DNA of 64,000 nucleotides from an uncultured Clostridium sp. (GCA_937927335.1 CALBDU010000016.1:1-64000), one strand, 5' to 3'. Positions 54,450-63,314 are shown, counted from the first letter of the stretch. The notes: generated from the sequence alone by a model not told the origin. Program-made: numbers and translations.

Positions 54450-55301
54450 TTAAGGTATGGTTAAAATCTGTTTTATATAGATCAAATTCGGATTTACTAT
54501 ATAGTTTGCATTAACTATGGCCTGTATGGAAACGCCATAAATATTGGCAATCTTATATAGGGTATCTCCTGCTTTAACGGTATATTGAGTTCCTGCTGAG
54601 CGGCTCAAAAGTTCAGGTATAGTCACAAAGCTGTAGCCCTTTTCCCGAAGTCCGCTGATAATACCAGGCAGTGCATATTTTGTATTGGCTGCGCCAGACC
54701 CTGCATGCATTAAAACGATAGCTCCTGGTGATGCATTATTAAGTGCATTGAAGGTTATTTCATATGCTGAAATTCCCTTCCAGTCCAGTGTATCTATTGT
54801 CCAGTAAATGGTTTTACTGTAGCCTGCATCTCCCGCTGCCTGAAGCACATTAGAGTTGAAAGAGCCATAGGGCGGCCTGAAATATGGCACGGTTGAGCTG
54901 CCAGTTATTTTTTTTATAATATTATCTGCCTTACTTAGCTGATTAAGAATTTCATTATAAGAAATAGTAGTAAAATCAGGGTGCGAGTAAGAGTGATTTC
55001 CTATCGGATACCCCATATCAAATATTTTTTTCACAAGATCAGCATGAGCTGCTGCAGCTTTGCCTGTAATAAAGAAGGTCCCCTTAACATTGTTTGTGGA
55101 AAGTATAGACAGTATCTCCTGAAGATTCTCACCATTATCACCATCGTCAAAGGTCAAGGCAATAACCTTGCCTGAATTATCAGCCCTGGTCACCAGTTGT
55201 GAAGTCGCTGCTCCAAGCACCGATATTGAAAAGGTTGTACTAAAAAATAGCGTGGCTATAATAGTAAATGCTGCTTTCATTTTTTTAAAAAATCTAAACA
55301 C
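54450..55301 (-). CDS. Secreted polysaccharide deacetylase with LysM domain
   Basis: 283 residues from a GTG at 55301 (AAAGGCGG 9 bases upstream); longer and shorter starts (GTG 55310, ATG 55280) are possible. N-terminal signal peptide (KAAFTIIATLFFSTTFSISVLGA). The NodB deacetylase domain carries TFDDGDNG, the HSYSHPDF zinc motif and RPPYGSFN. A C-terminal LysM domain (QYTVKAGDTLYKIANIYGVSIQAIVNANY) binds glycan. It removes acetyl groups from peptidoglycan or chitin-like polymers at the cell surface. Confidence 0.93.
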   Translation of the reverse strand: MFRFFKKMKAAFTIIATLFFSTTFSISVLGAATSQLVTRADNSGKVIALTFDDGDNGENLQEILSILSTNNVKGTFFITGKAAAAHADLVKKIFDMGYPIGNHSYSHPDFTTISYNEILNQLSKADNIIKKITGSSTVPYFRPPYGSFNSNVLQAAGDAGYSKTIYWTIDTLDWKGISAYEITFNALNNASPGAIVLMHAGSGAANTKYALPGIISGLREKGYSFVTIPELLSRSAGTQYTVKAGDTLYKIANIYGVSIQAIVNANYIVNPNLIYIKQILTIP

Positions 55302-55339
55302 CTTTCCCACCCGCCTTTATTTTTAATAAATTTTATCAT

Positions 55340-55354
55340 AATTTTCTGATAATT
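55340..55354. promoter_or_regulatory. CodY-box candidate in the divergent region
   Basis: AATTTTCTGATAATT matches AATTTTCWGAAAATT at 14 of 15 positions. It lies between the deacetylase and nitroreductase genes, close to the deacetylase promoter. Still a single AT-rich match, so tentative. Confidence 0.4.
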
Positions 55355-55449
55355 TCAATTTCATCAAAATGCAACAATTTTATTTATTAATAGACTAAAA
55401 TATTGTATTATTAATTGTATCATTAAAGATAGAAAGATCAGGTGGTTTT

Positions 55450-55983
55450 ATGGATTTACAAATCTGTATTAATAGGAGAAGAAGTATAAGGAATTTTAAT
55501 AATATAGAGGTCTCTGACCGGATTATAACTCAATTGGTGGAGGCAGCAATATATGCCCCTTCTTGGAAGAATACCCAGGTAACCAGGTATTATGCTGTAA
55601 AAAGTAAAGCAATTAAAAATCAGATACTAACAGCGGTCCCTGAATTTAACAGAAATGCTGTGGAAACAGCTCCTGTTTTAATTGTTTCTACTACAGTAAA
55701 AAACAGGTCAGGCTATTACAGTGAAGGCAATGTTGATACTCCTAAAGGCAAGGGTTGGCAGATGTTTGATTGTGGTTTGTCTAACATGATATTTACCCTC
55801 AAAGCCGCTGAATTAGGCTTGGGTACTGTTATAATGGGAATTTATGATGAGGAAAAACTAACCAGGCTGCTTAATATTCCCGAAAATGAAGAAGTTGTTT
55901 CCCTGATATCCCTGGGCTATTACGATGAAGCTGCTGTGATGCCTAAGAGGAAGGCTGCATCTGAAATATTGAAATTCATATAA
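55450..55983 (+). CDS. Nitroreductase-family protein
   Basis: 177 residues, a small FMN-binding nitroreductase. It opens with MDLQICINRRRSIRNFNNIEVSDRIITQLVEAAIYAPSWKNTQVTRYYAV, whose RRRSIRNF and APS..N..T pattern are the FMN-phosphate site. The C-terminal ELGLGTVIMGIYDEEKLTRLLNIPENEEVVSLISLGYYDEAAVMPKRK is also typical. It reduces quinones, nitro groups or flavins with NAD(P)H. Ribosome site AGGTGG. Single gene between a divergent deacetylase and convergent speD. Confidence 0.9.
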   Translation: MDLQICINRRRSIRNFNNIEVSDRIITQLVEAAIYAPSWKNTQVTRYYAVKSKAIKNQILTAVPEFNRNAVETAPVLIVSTTVKNRSGYYSEGNVDTPKGKGWQMFDCGLSNMIFTLKAAELGLGTVIMGIYDEEKLTRLLNIPENEEVVSLISLGYYDEAAVMPKRKAASEILKFI

Positions 55984-56025
55984 AAGTTAACATAGGTGTC
56001 TGGCACCAATGTCAATATAATTAAT

Positions 56026-56052
56026 AAAAGGAATGCCATTGGCATTCCTTTT
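56026..56052. terminator. Bidirectional terminator between nitroreductase and speD
   Basis: Stem AAAAGGAATGCC / GGCATTCCTTTT with a 3-base loop; T runs on both strands. It overlaps the speD stop codon. Confidence 0.85.
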
Positions 56053-56863
56053 AACCTGGGAGATTAATTCCATAAAAAATTTCATTTATTTCTCTTTCCA
56101 GCTTGCCTCTCACGTCTTTTTCAACCTCTTCAGACATAGCCTCAATACTTGATTCAAAAAGGTAATTTTCAAGCTTAAGATCGTTAATCCTCATCTTTGT
56201 ATGAAATATATTGGATTGATAAATGTTCATATCTATAAGGTTGTATCTGTTTATTGTATCCTTGTCTATAAAATTCTGAATAGAATTTATCTTATGATCC
56301 ATGAAATATTTTCTTCCATTAACATCCCTTGTGAAACCTCGAACCCTGTAGTCTATGGTGATGACATCAGAATCAAAACTGTCAATGAGGAAATTCAAAG
56401 CTTTTAGTGGCGAAATCTCACCACAGGTTGCCACATCTATGTCCACACGGAAGGTTGCTATTTCATTCCTGGGATGGCTCTCAGGATAGCTATGCACCGT
56501 TACATGGCTTTTATCCAAATGGGCCACTATATTTTCCCTGGTTGGCGTTAACTGCCCCTGATTGCAGGACTTATCCAGAATGTAAAGGGGTACTTCCTCT
56601 TCAGAAATCAGTAATGTAACGCTGGCTCCCTGAGGGTCATAATCCTGTTTGGCCACATTTAAGACATTAGCTCCAATTATTTTTGTAACCTGTTTTAATA
56701 TCTCTGTAAGTCTATCTGAATTATACTGTTCATCTATATACTCAATATATTTTTTTTGATCTTCTTCACTTTTAGTATAGCAGATATCATAGATATTAAA
56801 GCTTAATACCTTTGTAAGATTATTAAAACCATAAAGACGCAATTTTTCGTTTTTGTCCTGCAT
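56051..56863 (-). CDS. speD: S-adenosylmethionine decarboxylase proenzyme
   Basis: 270 residues from the ATG at 56863 (AGAGGTCAG upstream), the length of the E. coli-type enzyme (class Ia). It decarboxylates SAM to supply aminopropyl groups for spermidine. Self-processing occurs at Lys118-Ser119 in [20 protein letters not shown], turning the Ser into the pyruvoyl cofactor; [21 protein letters not shown] carries the active-site Cys. No speE or other polyamine gene is in the window. Single gene. Confidence 0.96.
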   Translation of the reverse strand: MQDKNEKLRLYGFNNLTKVLSFNIYDICYTKSEEDQKKYIEYIDEQYNSDRLTEILKQVTKIIGANVLNVAKQDYDPQGASVTLLISEEEVPLYILDKSCNQGQLTPTRENIVAHLDKSHVTVHSYPESHPRNEIATFRVDIDVATCGEISPLKALNFLIDSFDSDVITIDYRVRGFTRDVNGRKYFMDHKINSIQNFIDKDTINRYNLIDMNIYQSNIFHTKMRINDLKLENYLFESSIEAMSEEVEKDVRGKLEREINEIFYGINLPG

Positions 56864-56971
56864 TTTACTGACCTCTTTTCCACTAAACAAAATATTTTCA
56901 CATATACATTATACTGTTATTACCCCTCCTCTTCAATGCAATTTTTTTTGCTTGAAAACATTTTTTTTAAA

Positions 56972-57019
56972 GCGTAAGAACAGCACTGGAAATCATTAGA
57001 TCCAGTGCTGTTCTTACGC
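56972..57019. repeat. Perfect 19-bp inverted repeat upstream of speD, no T tract
   Basis: GCGTAAGAACAGCACTGGA (56972-56990) / TCCAGTGCTGTTCTTACGC (57001-57019) with a 10-base loop. Neither strand has a run of T after it (AAAACAAAA on plus; TTTAAAAAAAA on minus), so it is not a standard terminator. It is part of the 190-base region 56864-57052, which is otherwise AT-rich and shows no gene. Confidence 0.7.
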
Positions 57020-57052
57020 AAAACAAAAACAATCCAAAGGGGGAGGATTGAT

Positions 57053-57205
57053 TTGAAATCCTTGCTATGCTTTTATAATAAATCAATAATATGTAGAAAT
57101 TATGTGAAAAGTTATAATAGTTTTTTAACATCTGTTACTTTTCATACTCAAAAGTATTGTTATATAATTATATTAGAAGGATGCTATAGGAAGAGAGTTG
57201 AATAA
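57053..57205 (+). CDS. Possible 50-residue small protein
   Basis: A TTG at 57053 lies 7 bases after a very strong ribosome site (AAAGGGGGAGG, 57036-57046) and opens a 50-codon frame: KSLLCFYNKSIICRNYVKSYNSF..., Cys- and Tyr-rich, stopping at 57203-57205. The next small frame begins one base later, as in coupled genes. The composition is unlike a known family, so this may be chance; the ribosome site is the main evidence. Confidence 0.3.
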   Translation: MKSLLCFYNKSIICRNYVKSYNSFLTSVTFHTQKYCYIIILEGCYRKRVE

Positions 57206-57206
57206 A

Positions 57207-57359
57207 ATGGATAAGCTAATGAAATATCTTTCGATTTTTCTCATACTAGCAGGCTCATTCATATTAATTGTTTCCATAACAAGGTCAGATAAGTATGATA
57301 TAGGGTTTGGTCTCCTTGCTCTGGCTTTGGGACTGCTTGCCTATAAAAATTATAAATAG
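57207..57359 (+). CDS. Small two-helix membrane protein
   Basis: 50 residues: a lysine-rich start (MDKLMKYLS), a hydrophobic helix (IFLILAGSFILIVSITR), a short polar turn (SDKYDIG) and a second hydrophobic helix (FGLLALALGLLAYKNYK). A purine-rich ribosome site (AGGAAGAGAG) lies upstream, and the stop falls 13 bases before the ferredoxin-nitroreductase start with its own GGAGG site. Probably co-transcribed with it. Too short for a confident family call. Confidence 0.55.
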   Translation: MDKLMKYLSIFLILAGSFILIVSITRSDKYDIGFGLLALALGLLAYKNYK

Positions 57360-57372
57360 AGGAGGTTTAATT

Positions 57373-58191
57373 ATGTTTAGGGTAAATACTGAAAACTGTA
57401 TTGGCTGCGGCCAATGCGCAAGGGACTGTTTCCCAAATGATATTGAAATTATTGAAAATAAGGCTGTAATTAAAAATGAAGCATGTATTAAATGTGGTCA
57501 CTGTGTAGCTGTATGCCCAGTGAATGCTGTAAGCACAGATGAGTACAATATGAATGATGTGGTGGAATATAGCAGTGAGGCCTTTGACATTGCTGCTGAT
57601 AATCTGCTCAATTTTATTAAATTCAGAAGAACTATACGCCAGTTTAAGGATAAGCCTGTGGAGACAGAAAAAATCATGAAAATAATAGAAGCAGGCAGAT
57701 TTACTGAAACCGCCAGCAATCTTCAGGATGTTTCCTATATTGTGGTGAAGGATAATATCCATGAGCTGAAGACAATGGCCTTGGAAAGCCTTAAAGAAAA
57801 AGGAGAGGCAATTTTAGCAAATGAATCCTCCAATATGCTTTTTAAAAGATATGCAAAAATGTGGATAAGCATGTATGAACAAAGTAAAATTGCTTCTAAA
57901 GACGGAGACAGATTATTCTATAATGCTCCTACAGTAATTATAGTAACCGCTGTGAACGATATCAACGGCGGGCTTGCCTCATCAAACATGGAGCTTATGA
58001 CAAAGGCACTGGGGCTGGGTACTCTTTTCAGCGGCTTCTTTGTCAGGGCAGCAAAGGGAAATAAAAAAATAAAGGATTTTCTTGGTATTAAAGATGGCAG
58101 CCAAATTATAACCTGTATGGTAATTGGTTATCCAGATGTAAAATATAAAAGGACAGTACCCCGAAAATCACCTGATATCACTTGGAAATAA
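57373..58191 (+). CDS. Ferredoxin-nitroreductase fusion protein
   Basis: 272 residues from the ATG at 57373 (AGGAGG 7 bases upstream). Residues 1-55 form a 2[4Fe-4S] ferredoxin domain with CxxCxxCxxxC clusters at C9-C12-C15-C19 and C38-C41-C44-C48. Residues about 75-260 form a nitroreductase domain (KFRRTIRQFKDKPVETEKIMKIIEAGRFTETASN, then MTKALGLGTLFSGFF). The ferredoxin part can take electrons from ferredoxin or donate to FMN. These fusions are common in clostridia and may reduce nitroaromatics or flavins. A small membrane protein is encoded just upstream. Confidence 0.92.
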   Translation: MFRVNTENCIGCGQCARDCFPNDIEIIENKAVIKNEACIKCGHCVAVCPVNAVSTDEYNMNDVVEYSSEAFDIAADNLLNFIKFRRTIRQFKDKPVETEKIMKIIEAGRFTETASNLQDVSYIVVKDNIHELKTMALESLKEKGEAILANESSNMLFKRYAKMWISMYEQSKIASKDGDRLFYNAPTVIIVTAVNDINGGLASSNMELMTKALGLGTLFSGFFVRAAKGNKKIKDFLGIKDGSQIITCMVIGYPDVKYKRTVPRKSPDITWK

Positions 58192-58221
58192 GGATGTGTC
58201 TTAATACACATCTTTATTTTA
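58192..58221 (+). terminator. Terminator after the ferredoxin-nitroreductase gene
   Basis: Stem GATGTGT / ACACATC around CTTAAT, followed by TTTATTTT. Confidence 0.75.
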
Positions 58222-58288
58222 TATCCATCCCTTTGATAATTAAATTTTTTAAGCTAATCCTGCATAAAATCATAGCTTTATTAATACA

Positions 58289-58317
58289 TTGACATATGAT
58301 GGTTTAGGTGGTATAAA
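58289..58317 (+). promoter_or_regulatory. Promoter of the secreted repeat protein gene
   Basis: Exact TTGACA (58289-58294), 17-base spacer, TATAAA (58312-58317). Confidence 0.75.
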
Positions 58318-58363
58318 TTATACATTTACATAAAATCAAAACATATGTTAGGAGTAAGTAAAA

Positions 58364-59944
58364 ATGAAAAGTAGATTTCAAAAGGTTTTACTTATATTCA
58401 CAATTCTAATTTGGGCAACTTGCTTTTCTGCGTCGGCAGCTGATTATTCAACCTATGCAACTGACCAGGATAAACTAGTTGCAAGTATTGATAATATGTT
58501 GGTTAAATATGACGATGACATGCTGAGCCTAAGCAGAGACGGCGGCTTAACCTATCCCGAAACCTTCCAGGTACGTGGAGTAGGAATTATAGAATTTGTC
58601 CATCTATTTGCAAACGGAGATGTAATATTTGCTGATCATACTCAGGTTTACTATTCTCACGACTGGAAATCCTACCATAAGTCTGCAATATATAATGAAG
58701 ATGGTACCCCCTGGGTTCCCAAAACTAAATATGATAATTTTTCCTCCAGCAAGCATGAAGCAGAAAAGCAAATTATCAATGGCATTGAACTAGCTGTGTG
58801 GGGCAGTTATTCAAATAAACCTGGCATAGAATATTCCGATAATATTAAAGTTTGGTATACAGCAGACTATGGAAAAACAGTTAAGTGCTGTTATGTGTTT
58901 AATACCCCTGAAACACTGCCTGCAAGGCACGTCCACCTTATTGACTTCAATCCTGCTGATAATACCTTTTGGCTGCAGACAGGGGATGAAGCACACACCT
59001 CGCACTGGATAAAGGGCTATTATGATTTAAATTCAGATAACTGGAATTGGGTCCCCTTTGCCACTGGAATTAATTTTAAAACAACCAATATAATTTTCCG
59101 TAATGGTTATGCATATTGGAGCTGGGATACTACCCCCGGCGGTATAGTGAGGGCGCCTATAGCTTCAATGGGAGATATATCAAGTCACGAGCTACTGTTT
59201 ACCACCCCTAATGACTGCATATATGCAGCAATAGGACCTGCTGGTGATATAGCTGCATTTCAAACTTCCTGGGGCGGAACCGAAAAACCAAGGGTTATAT
59301 ATTACGCCCCTGATGGAGTTAATTTTGTACGGATAGTAGGTGATATGCCCCCTGAATATGATAATGTGGACGAAGCAGCATATGAGGGATTTTGGCCCGT
59401 GAACAGCAATGGAAAATTATTAACCGGAATCAACGCGTATACCCGTGATGCTCCTCGTGACTGGGATGGGCTGCCAAGCGTATTTGCAGATGATATAATT
59501 CGTAAAAATGGTTACCCAAATGCATTTAAAAGAACAGCTAATACCACCGGATGGGTACAGGAAGCCGGGGTGTGGCACTATTATAAAAATGGAATAGTCA
59601 TGGTAAATTCCTGGCAGCAGGACAGTGATGGCTGGTTCTATCTTAACTCCCAAGGCAAACTTGGGAAAAACAACCTGGTAAAAGACTCCTACGGCCTTTG
59701 TTATATTGGCTCTAATGGATACTGGTCCAAAAATCCAGGATGGAAAATAGATTCAACTACGGGTAATTGGATATTTATAGGTAATGACGGTTATCTGTTA
59801 AAAAGTTCCTGGGTTCGTGATTCCCGTGGATGGTGTTATATAGACAGCAGCGGCTTCTGGCTAAACCACCAGGGCGAGGCCCAGGACTCCTTAGGAACAT
59901 GCATAATAGGAAATGACGGTTATTGGACGGGTTATAGAAAATAA
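58364..59944 (+). CDS. Secreted protein with BNR/propeller-like region and cell-wall-binding repeats
   Basis: 526 residues. Signal peptide with likely cleavage after FSASA (about residue 26). Residues about 40-375 contain repeated Asp-box-like motifs (YYSHDWKSYHKSAIY, KVWYTADYGKTVKCCYVF, IYYAPDGVNFVRI), consistent with a sialidase-type beta-propeller; no catalytic residues can be assigned. Residues about 395-526 are choline-/cell-wall-binding-type repeats rich in Trp, Gly and Tyr (GWVQEAGVWHYYKNG, DGWFYLNSQG, GWCYIDSSG). It is probably attached non-covalently to the wall. Function unknown; its convergent neighbour has the same repeats. Confidence 0.8.
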   Translation: MKSRFQKVLLIFTILIWATCFSASAADYSTYATDQDKLVASIDNMLVKYDDDMLSLSRDGGLTYPETFQVRGVGIIEFVHLFANGDVIFADHTQVYYSHDWKSYHKSAIYNEDGTPWVPKTKYDNFSSSKHEAEKQIINGIELAVWGSYSNKPGIEYSDNIKVWYTADYGKTVKCCYVFNTPETLPARHVHLIDFNPADNTFWLQTGDEAHTSHWIKGYYDLNSDNWNWVPFATGINFKTTNIIFRNGYAYWSWDTTPGGIVRAPIASMGDISSHELLFTTPNDCIYAAIGPAGDIAAFQTSWGGTEKPRVIYYAPDGVNFVRIVGDMPPEYDNVDEAAYEGFWPVNSNGKLLTGINAYTRDAPRDWDGLPSVFADDIIRKNGYPNAFKRTANTTGWVQEAGVWHYYKNGIVMVNSWQQDSDGWFYLNSQGKLGKNNLVKDSYGLCYIGSNGYWSKNPGWKIDSTTGNWIFIGNDGYLLKSSWVRDSRGWCYIDSSGFWLNHQGEAQDSLGTCIIGNDGYWTGYRK

Positions 59945-59966
59945 TAGTTTATCTCCTTTATATAAT

Positions 59967-60009
59967 TTAAGGGCAGCTCTAAATAATATTAGGCTGCCCT
60001 TAGATTTTA
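59967..60009. terminator. Terminator between the two secreted repeat proteins
   Basis: Stem AAGGGCAGC / GCTGCCCTT with a 15-base AT loop, followed by AGATTTTACTTT on the plus strand; may act in both directions. Confidence 0.65.
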
Positions 60010-61476
60010 CTTTGTTGAAATTAATTCCCCATTCTTATCATAAAGCCTTGCAGAATCATTGTTGTTATTCCAAATATAATTATCACTCCACTTCAGATCT
60101 CCTTCAGCATTGCCGCTGGCTATAGTCATAGTATCACCGGCTTTTAGAATGAAATTTTCCGGAAAATAATATGCTTCTCCACCATTTGTGCTTACCAGTC
60201 TCCAGCCAGACATATCCTGATCCTCCTTGGAGGTATTTTTAATCTTAACTAATTCCTTATTAATATCAAGTGCTGTTATTTGAATATTTGATGGGCTTAC
60301 TTCATCCCCCAGATTTACGGGAGTATTACTAAAGGTTATATTATTTCCATCACTTGTACAAACTATGGTGCCGTTCATATCCGTCCTAAAGGTAATTATT
60401 TTGTTATTATACAGTCTTGTTAAAACCTCTGGAGCAGGAGGTCCCATCAGACTGCCGTCTCCCACTGATATTACCGCATATTTTGGATTAACGGCTTCTA
60501 AAAAAGCCTGTGAAGTTGATGTAAATACACCATGATGTCCAACCTTAAGCACATCTGCAGATAAATCGTAGCCTGCATTTATCATAGCTTGTTCATTACT
60601 TTTACCAGCATCACTGGTAAACAAGAAACTATTTTTACCAAAAGTCAGCTTGAATACTGTGGAATATGTGTTCATATCATCAGAATCAGTATTAATAGGT
60701 CCATAAAAAGTACAGAATGCATCTCCAAGCTTAAAGCTGCTGCCGGGAACAGGAATTGTAATAGTCTTTCCCTTTGCAGTGATATCTGTCATCAGCTTAT
60801 CAAAAATTTCCGTTGTGATAGTAACCTTGGGCATATATATCTTCCCTACGCTTATATTATCTATTATGTATGGAAGTCCCCCTATATGATCTTCATGAGG
60901 ATGGGTACCTATAACATAATCCAAGCGAGTTATGCCCTGCTGGCTTATATACCTCTTTATTGCAGGTCCATTTTTTTCATATCCAGCATCAACCAGCATA
61001 GAGTGACTGCCCTGCTGTATTAAAATTGCCTCAGCCAGACCTACATTAATATAACTGATTTTTAGATCTCCGGTTACCTCTGCATTGGGCTTATCATTGG
61101 TAGTCTTGGCTGGTACAGCCTTGGCAGTTTCCCCATCCCAATAACCGTCGTTGTCGATATGTGACCAGCCTTTTGAATCCAGCACCCACATAGCATTTTT
61201 TACCCAATAGCCATTCTGTATATAACCCCAGCCATGGGAATCTTTAACCCAGCCCTCCTGTACCCAGGATCCGTCAACTGGGCTAAGGTAGCACCAGCCA
61301 TTGGAATCAAGAACCCAGCCAGCCTCTACTTTATTACCATTTTCATAATAGTACCAGTTTTCATTTGCATATTCCCAGCCGTCTTCAGCTGCTTTTACAC
61401 AAGTACTGCTGAATATCAGACCTCCAAAAAATATTAAAACAGCCATGAAGGCCATAAAGAACTTATTCCTAAACAA
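60007..61476 (-). CDS. Secreted metallo-beta-lactamase-fold hydrolase with cell-wall repeats and lamin-tail domain
   Basis: 489 residues from a TTG at 61476 with AAGGGGGAATTAAG upstream; the frame is open above it without a site. Signal peptide (FMAFMAVLIFFGGLIFSSTCVKA). Residues about 30-115 are cell-wall-binding repeats (GWEYANENWYYYENGNKVEAGWVLDSNGWCYL...). Residues about 135-385 are an MBL fold of the ComEC/Rec2 type with THPHEDHIGG, then GPINTDSDDMNTYS, DAGKSNEQA and VGHHGVFTSTS. The C-terminal 100 residues are a lamin-tail (LTD) domain. The ComEC-type MBL domain suggests nuclease-like activity at the cell surface; substrate not shown. Confidence 0.85.
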   Translation of the reverse strand: MFRNKFFMAFMAVLIFFGGLIFSSTCVKAAEDGWEYANENWYYYENGNKVEAGWVLDSNGWCYLSPVDGSWVQEGWVKDSHGWGYIQNGYWVKNAMWVLDSKGWSHIDNDGYWDGETAKAVPAKTTNDKPNAEVTGDLKISYINVGLAEAILIQQGSHSMLVDAGYEKNGPAIKRYISQQGITRLDYVIGTHPHEDHIGGLPYIIDNISVGKIYMPKVTITTEIFDKLMTDITAKGKTITIPVPGSSFKLGDAFCTFYGPINTDSDDMNTYSTVFKLTFGKNSFLFTSDAGKSNEQAMINAGYDLSADVLKVGHHGVFTSTSQAFLEAVNPKYAVISVGDGSLMGPPAPEVLTRLYNNKIITFRTDMNGTIVCTSDGNNITFSNTPVNLGDEVSPSNIQITALDINKELVKIKNTSKEDQDMSGWRLVSTNGGEAYYFPENFILKAGDTMTIASGNAEGDLKWSDNYIWNNNNDSARLYDKNGELISTK

Positions 61477-61726
61477 CTTAATTCCCCCTTGTGTTTTATG
61501 CCTATATATACTATTCTTCAATACCACAATAATCCCTCTTTTTTGTGAAAAATTTTATACTTTTGTAATATTTTCTATAAAAATCCACCAATCTATAAAT
61601 TCAGCTCAATATCAATTTTGGGGGAAGGGGTATTGAATTATAAAACCTGGGGCAAATAAAAACCATGTATAGGAAAGTAACCTGAGACACTTATATAACA
61701 TCATAATAAAAATTACCACCATACGA

Positions 61727-63127
61727 CTACTTTTTTAGGTCAATATCCATTATGTTGATGACCTTTGTTTTATACTTCATCTTAAATCCAAGCCACAAAG
61801 CTAAAAACAGTGGTAAGCCTATATAAGAAGATATTATCCCAATCCAATCTATATTAACTGTCACAAAGTAAGTTATTCCCTGCCCTAAAACAACAATTAT
61901 ACATAATACTAAAGCTACTGCAGGACCTAGTGGAAACCATTTTGCAGTGAATTTCAAATCACTTAATTTATTTCCCTGTGCAAGATAGGCTTTTCTGAAA
62001 CGATAGTGGCACAATGCTATACCTATCCATGTGATAAATCCTGCCAATCCTGACGAAGCAATTAACCAGGTATAAACAGTGTCTTCAGCATAAATACCTG
62101 TCAAAAAGCATGCAGCAGCTACTATAGTCGTTATTATTATAGCGTTTACAGGAACTCCCCTTTTATTTACTTTTCCAAGAAACTCTGGTGCAGTGCCCTC
62201 TTTAGCCATAGCATAAAGCATTCTGCTTGAGGCATACATACCAGAATTCCCTGCTGAAAGTACAGAGGTCAATATTACAGCATTCATCAGCGATGCAGCT
62301 CGTACAATACCTGCATTTTGAAATACCATTGTGAATGGGCTGACATTAACACCTGCTTCAGTGTAAGGTATAAGTGCACCGACAACAAATATCGTACCTA
62401 TATAAAATATAAGTATTCTCCAAAAGATTGTGTTTATTGCTTTAGGGATGTTTTTGTCAGGATCCTCACTTTCTCCAGCTGCTACGCCAACAAGTTCTGT
62501 GCCTTGAAATGAGAAACCAGCAATAAGGAATATCATAAATATAGATTTCATTCCTCCAACAAAGGGTGCTTCACCAATAGTAAAATTTTTGATTCCCATG
62601 GTATATCCACTAATTACACCGGTTATTGTTAACACACCAATTATAATAAATACGATAACAGTAAAAACCTTAATACTTGCAAACCAATATTCGGATTCAC
62701 CATATGCTCTTGCTGACAATAGATTTAGGAAAACAATTAAAACTAAGAAAATAGCACTCCATAGTATAGACGGAATATTGGGAAACCAGTATTTCATAAT
62801 CAGAGCTCCAGCAACCATTTCTGCAGCTACAGTTACTGCCCAGTTATACCAATAATTCCACCCAATTGCGAAACCAAATGCTGGATCTACAAATTTCGAA
62901 GCGTAGATACCGAATGAACCAGATTCGGGCATGTATGTTGCCATTTCTCCAAGGCTAGTCATTAAAAAATAAACCATAAAACCTATACTTCCATAAGCAA
63001 CTAAAGCGCCACCAGGTCCTGCTTGATTAATGGTTGCTCCCAGCGCCAGGAATATACCTGTTCCTATTGAACCACCCATTGCTATCATGTTCAGATGTCT
63101 CGCTTTTAAACTTCTTTTCAACGCCAT
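61727..63127 (-). CDS. Amino acid permease, LysP-like
   Basis: 466 residues from the ATG at 63127 (AAGGAG 6 bases upstream), about 12 helices. The APC start KRSLKARHLNMIAMGGSIGTGIFLALGATINQAGPGGALVAY, the LysP-like MTSLGEMATYMPESGSFGIYASKFVDPAFGFAIGWNYWYNWAVTVAAE, and FQGTELVGVAAGESEDPDKNIPKAI fit the lysine-specific permease branch. It lies 192 bases downstream of the selenoprotein gene on the same strand, separated by a hairpin without a T tract, so it may belong to the same unit and feed that pathway. Substrate is inferred. Confidence 0.85.
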   Translation of the reverse strand: MALKRSLKARHLNMIAMGGSIGTGIFLALGATINQAGPGGALVAYGSIGFMVYFLMTSLGEMATYMPESGSFGIYASKFVDPAFGFAIGWNYWYNWAVTVAAEMVAGALIMKYWFPNIPSILWSAIFLVLIVFLNLLSARAYGESEYWFASIKVFTVIVFIIIGVLTITGVISGYTMGIKNFTIGEAPFVGGMKSIFMIFLIAGFSFQGTELVGVAAGESEDPDKNIPKAINTIFWRILIFYIGTIFVVGALIPYTEAGVNVSPFTMVFQNAGIVRAASLMNAVILTSVLSAGNSGMYASSRMLYAMAKEGTAPEFLGKVNKRGVPVNAIIITTIVAAACFLTGIYAEDTVYTWLIASSGLAGFITWIGIALCHYRFRKAYLAQGNKLSDLKFTAKWFPLGPAVALVLCIIVVLGQGITYFVTVNIDWIGIISSYIGLPLFLALWLGFKMKYKTKVINIMDIDLKK

Positions 63128-63274
63128 TTTAATCTCCTTGTACATAAATCATATTAGTTATGAATTATTATACCAATGCACCAATATATACTAATTCACC
63201 CATGCCGAACTTATATTGTAAATATTATATTTTATCAATATTATCGAACACCTTACAGTTACTTAAGCCACTAC

Positions 63275-63314
63275 AAAGAACTGTTTCACTCTGAAATTTG
63301 TGAAACAGCTCTTT
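63275..63314 (-). other. Long hairpin between the selenoprotein and permease genes
   Basis: AAAGAACTGTTTCAC (63275-63289) / GTGAAACAGCTCTTT (63300-63314), 15-base arms with one mismatch, 6 bases after the selenoprotein stop. On the minus strand it is followed by GTAGTGG rather than T residues, so it may be a processing or stability element, or a weak terminator. Confidence 0.5.
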
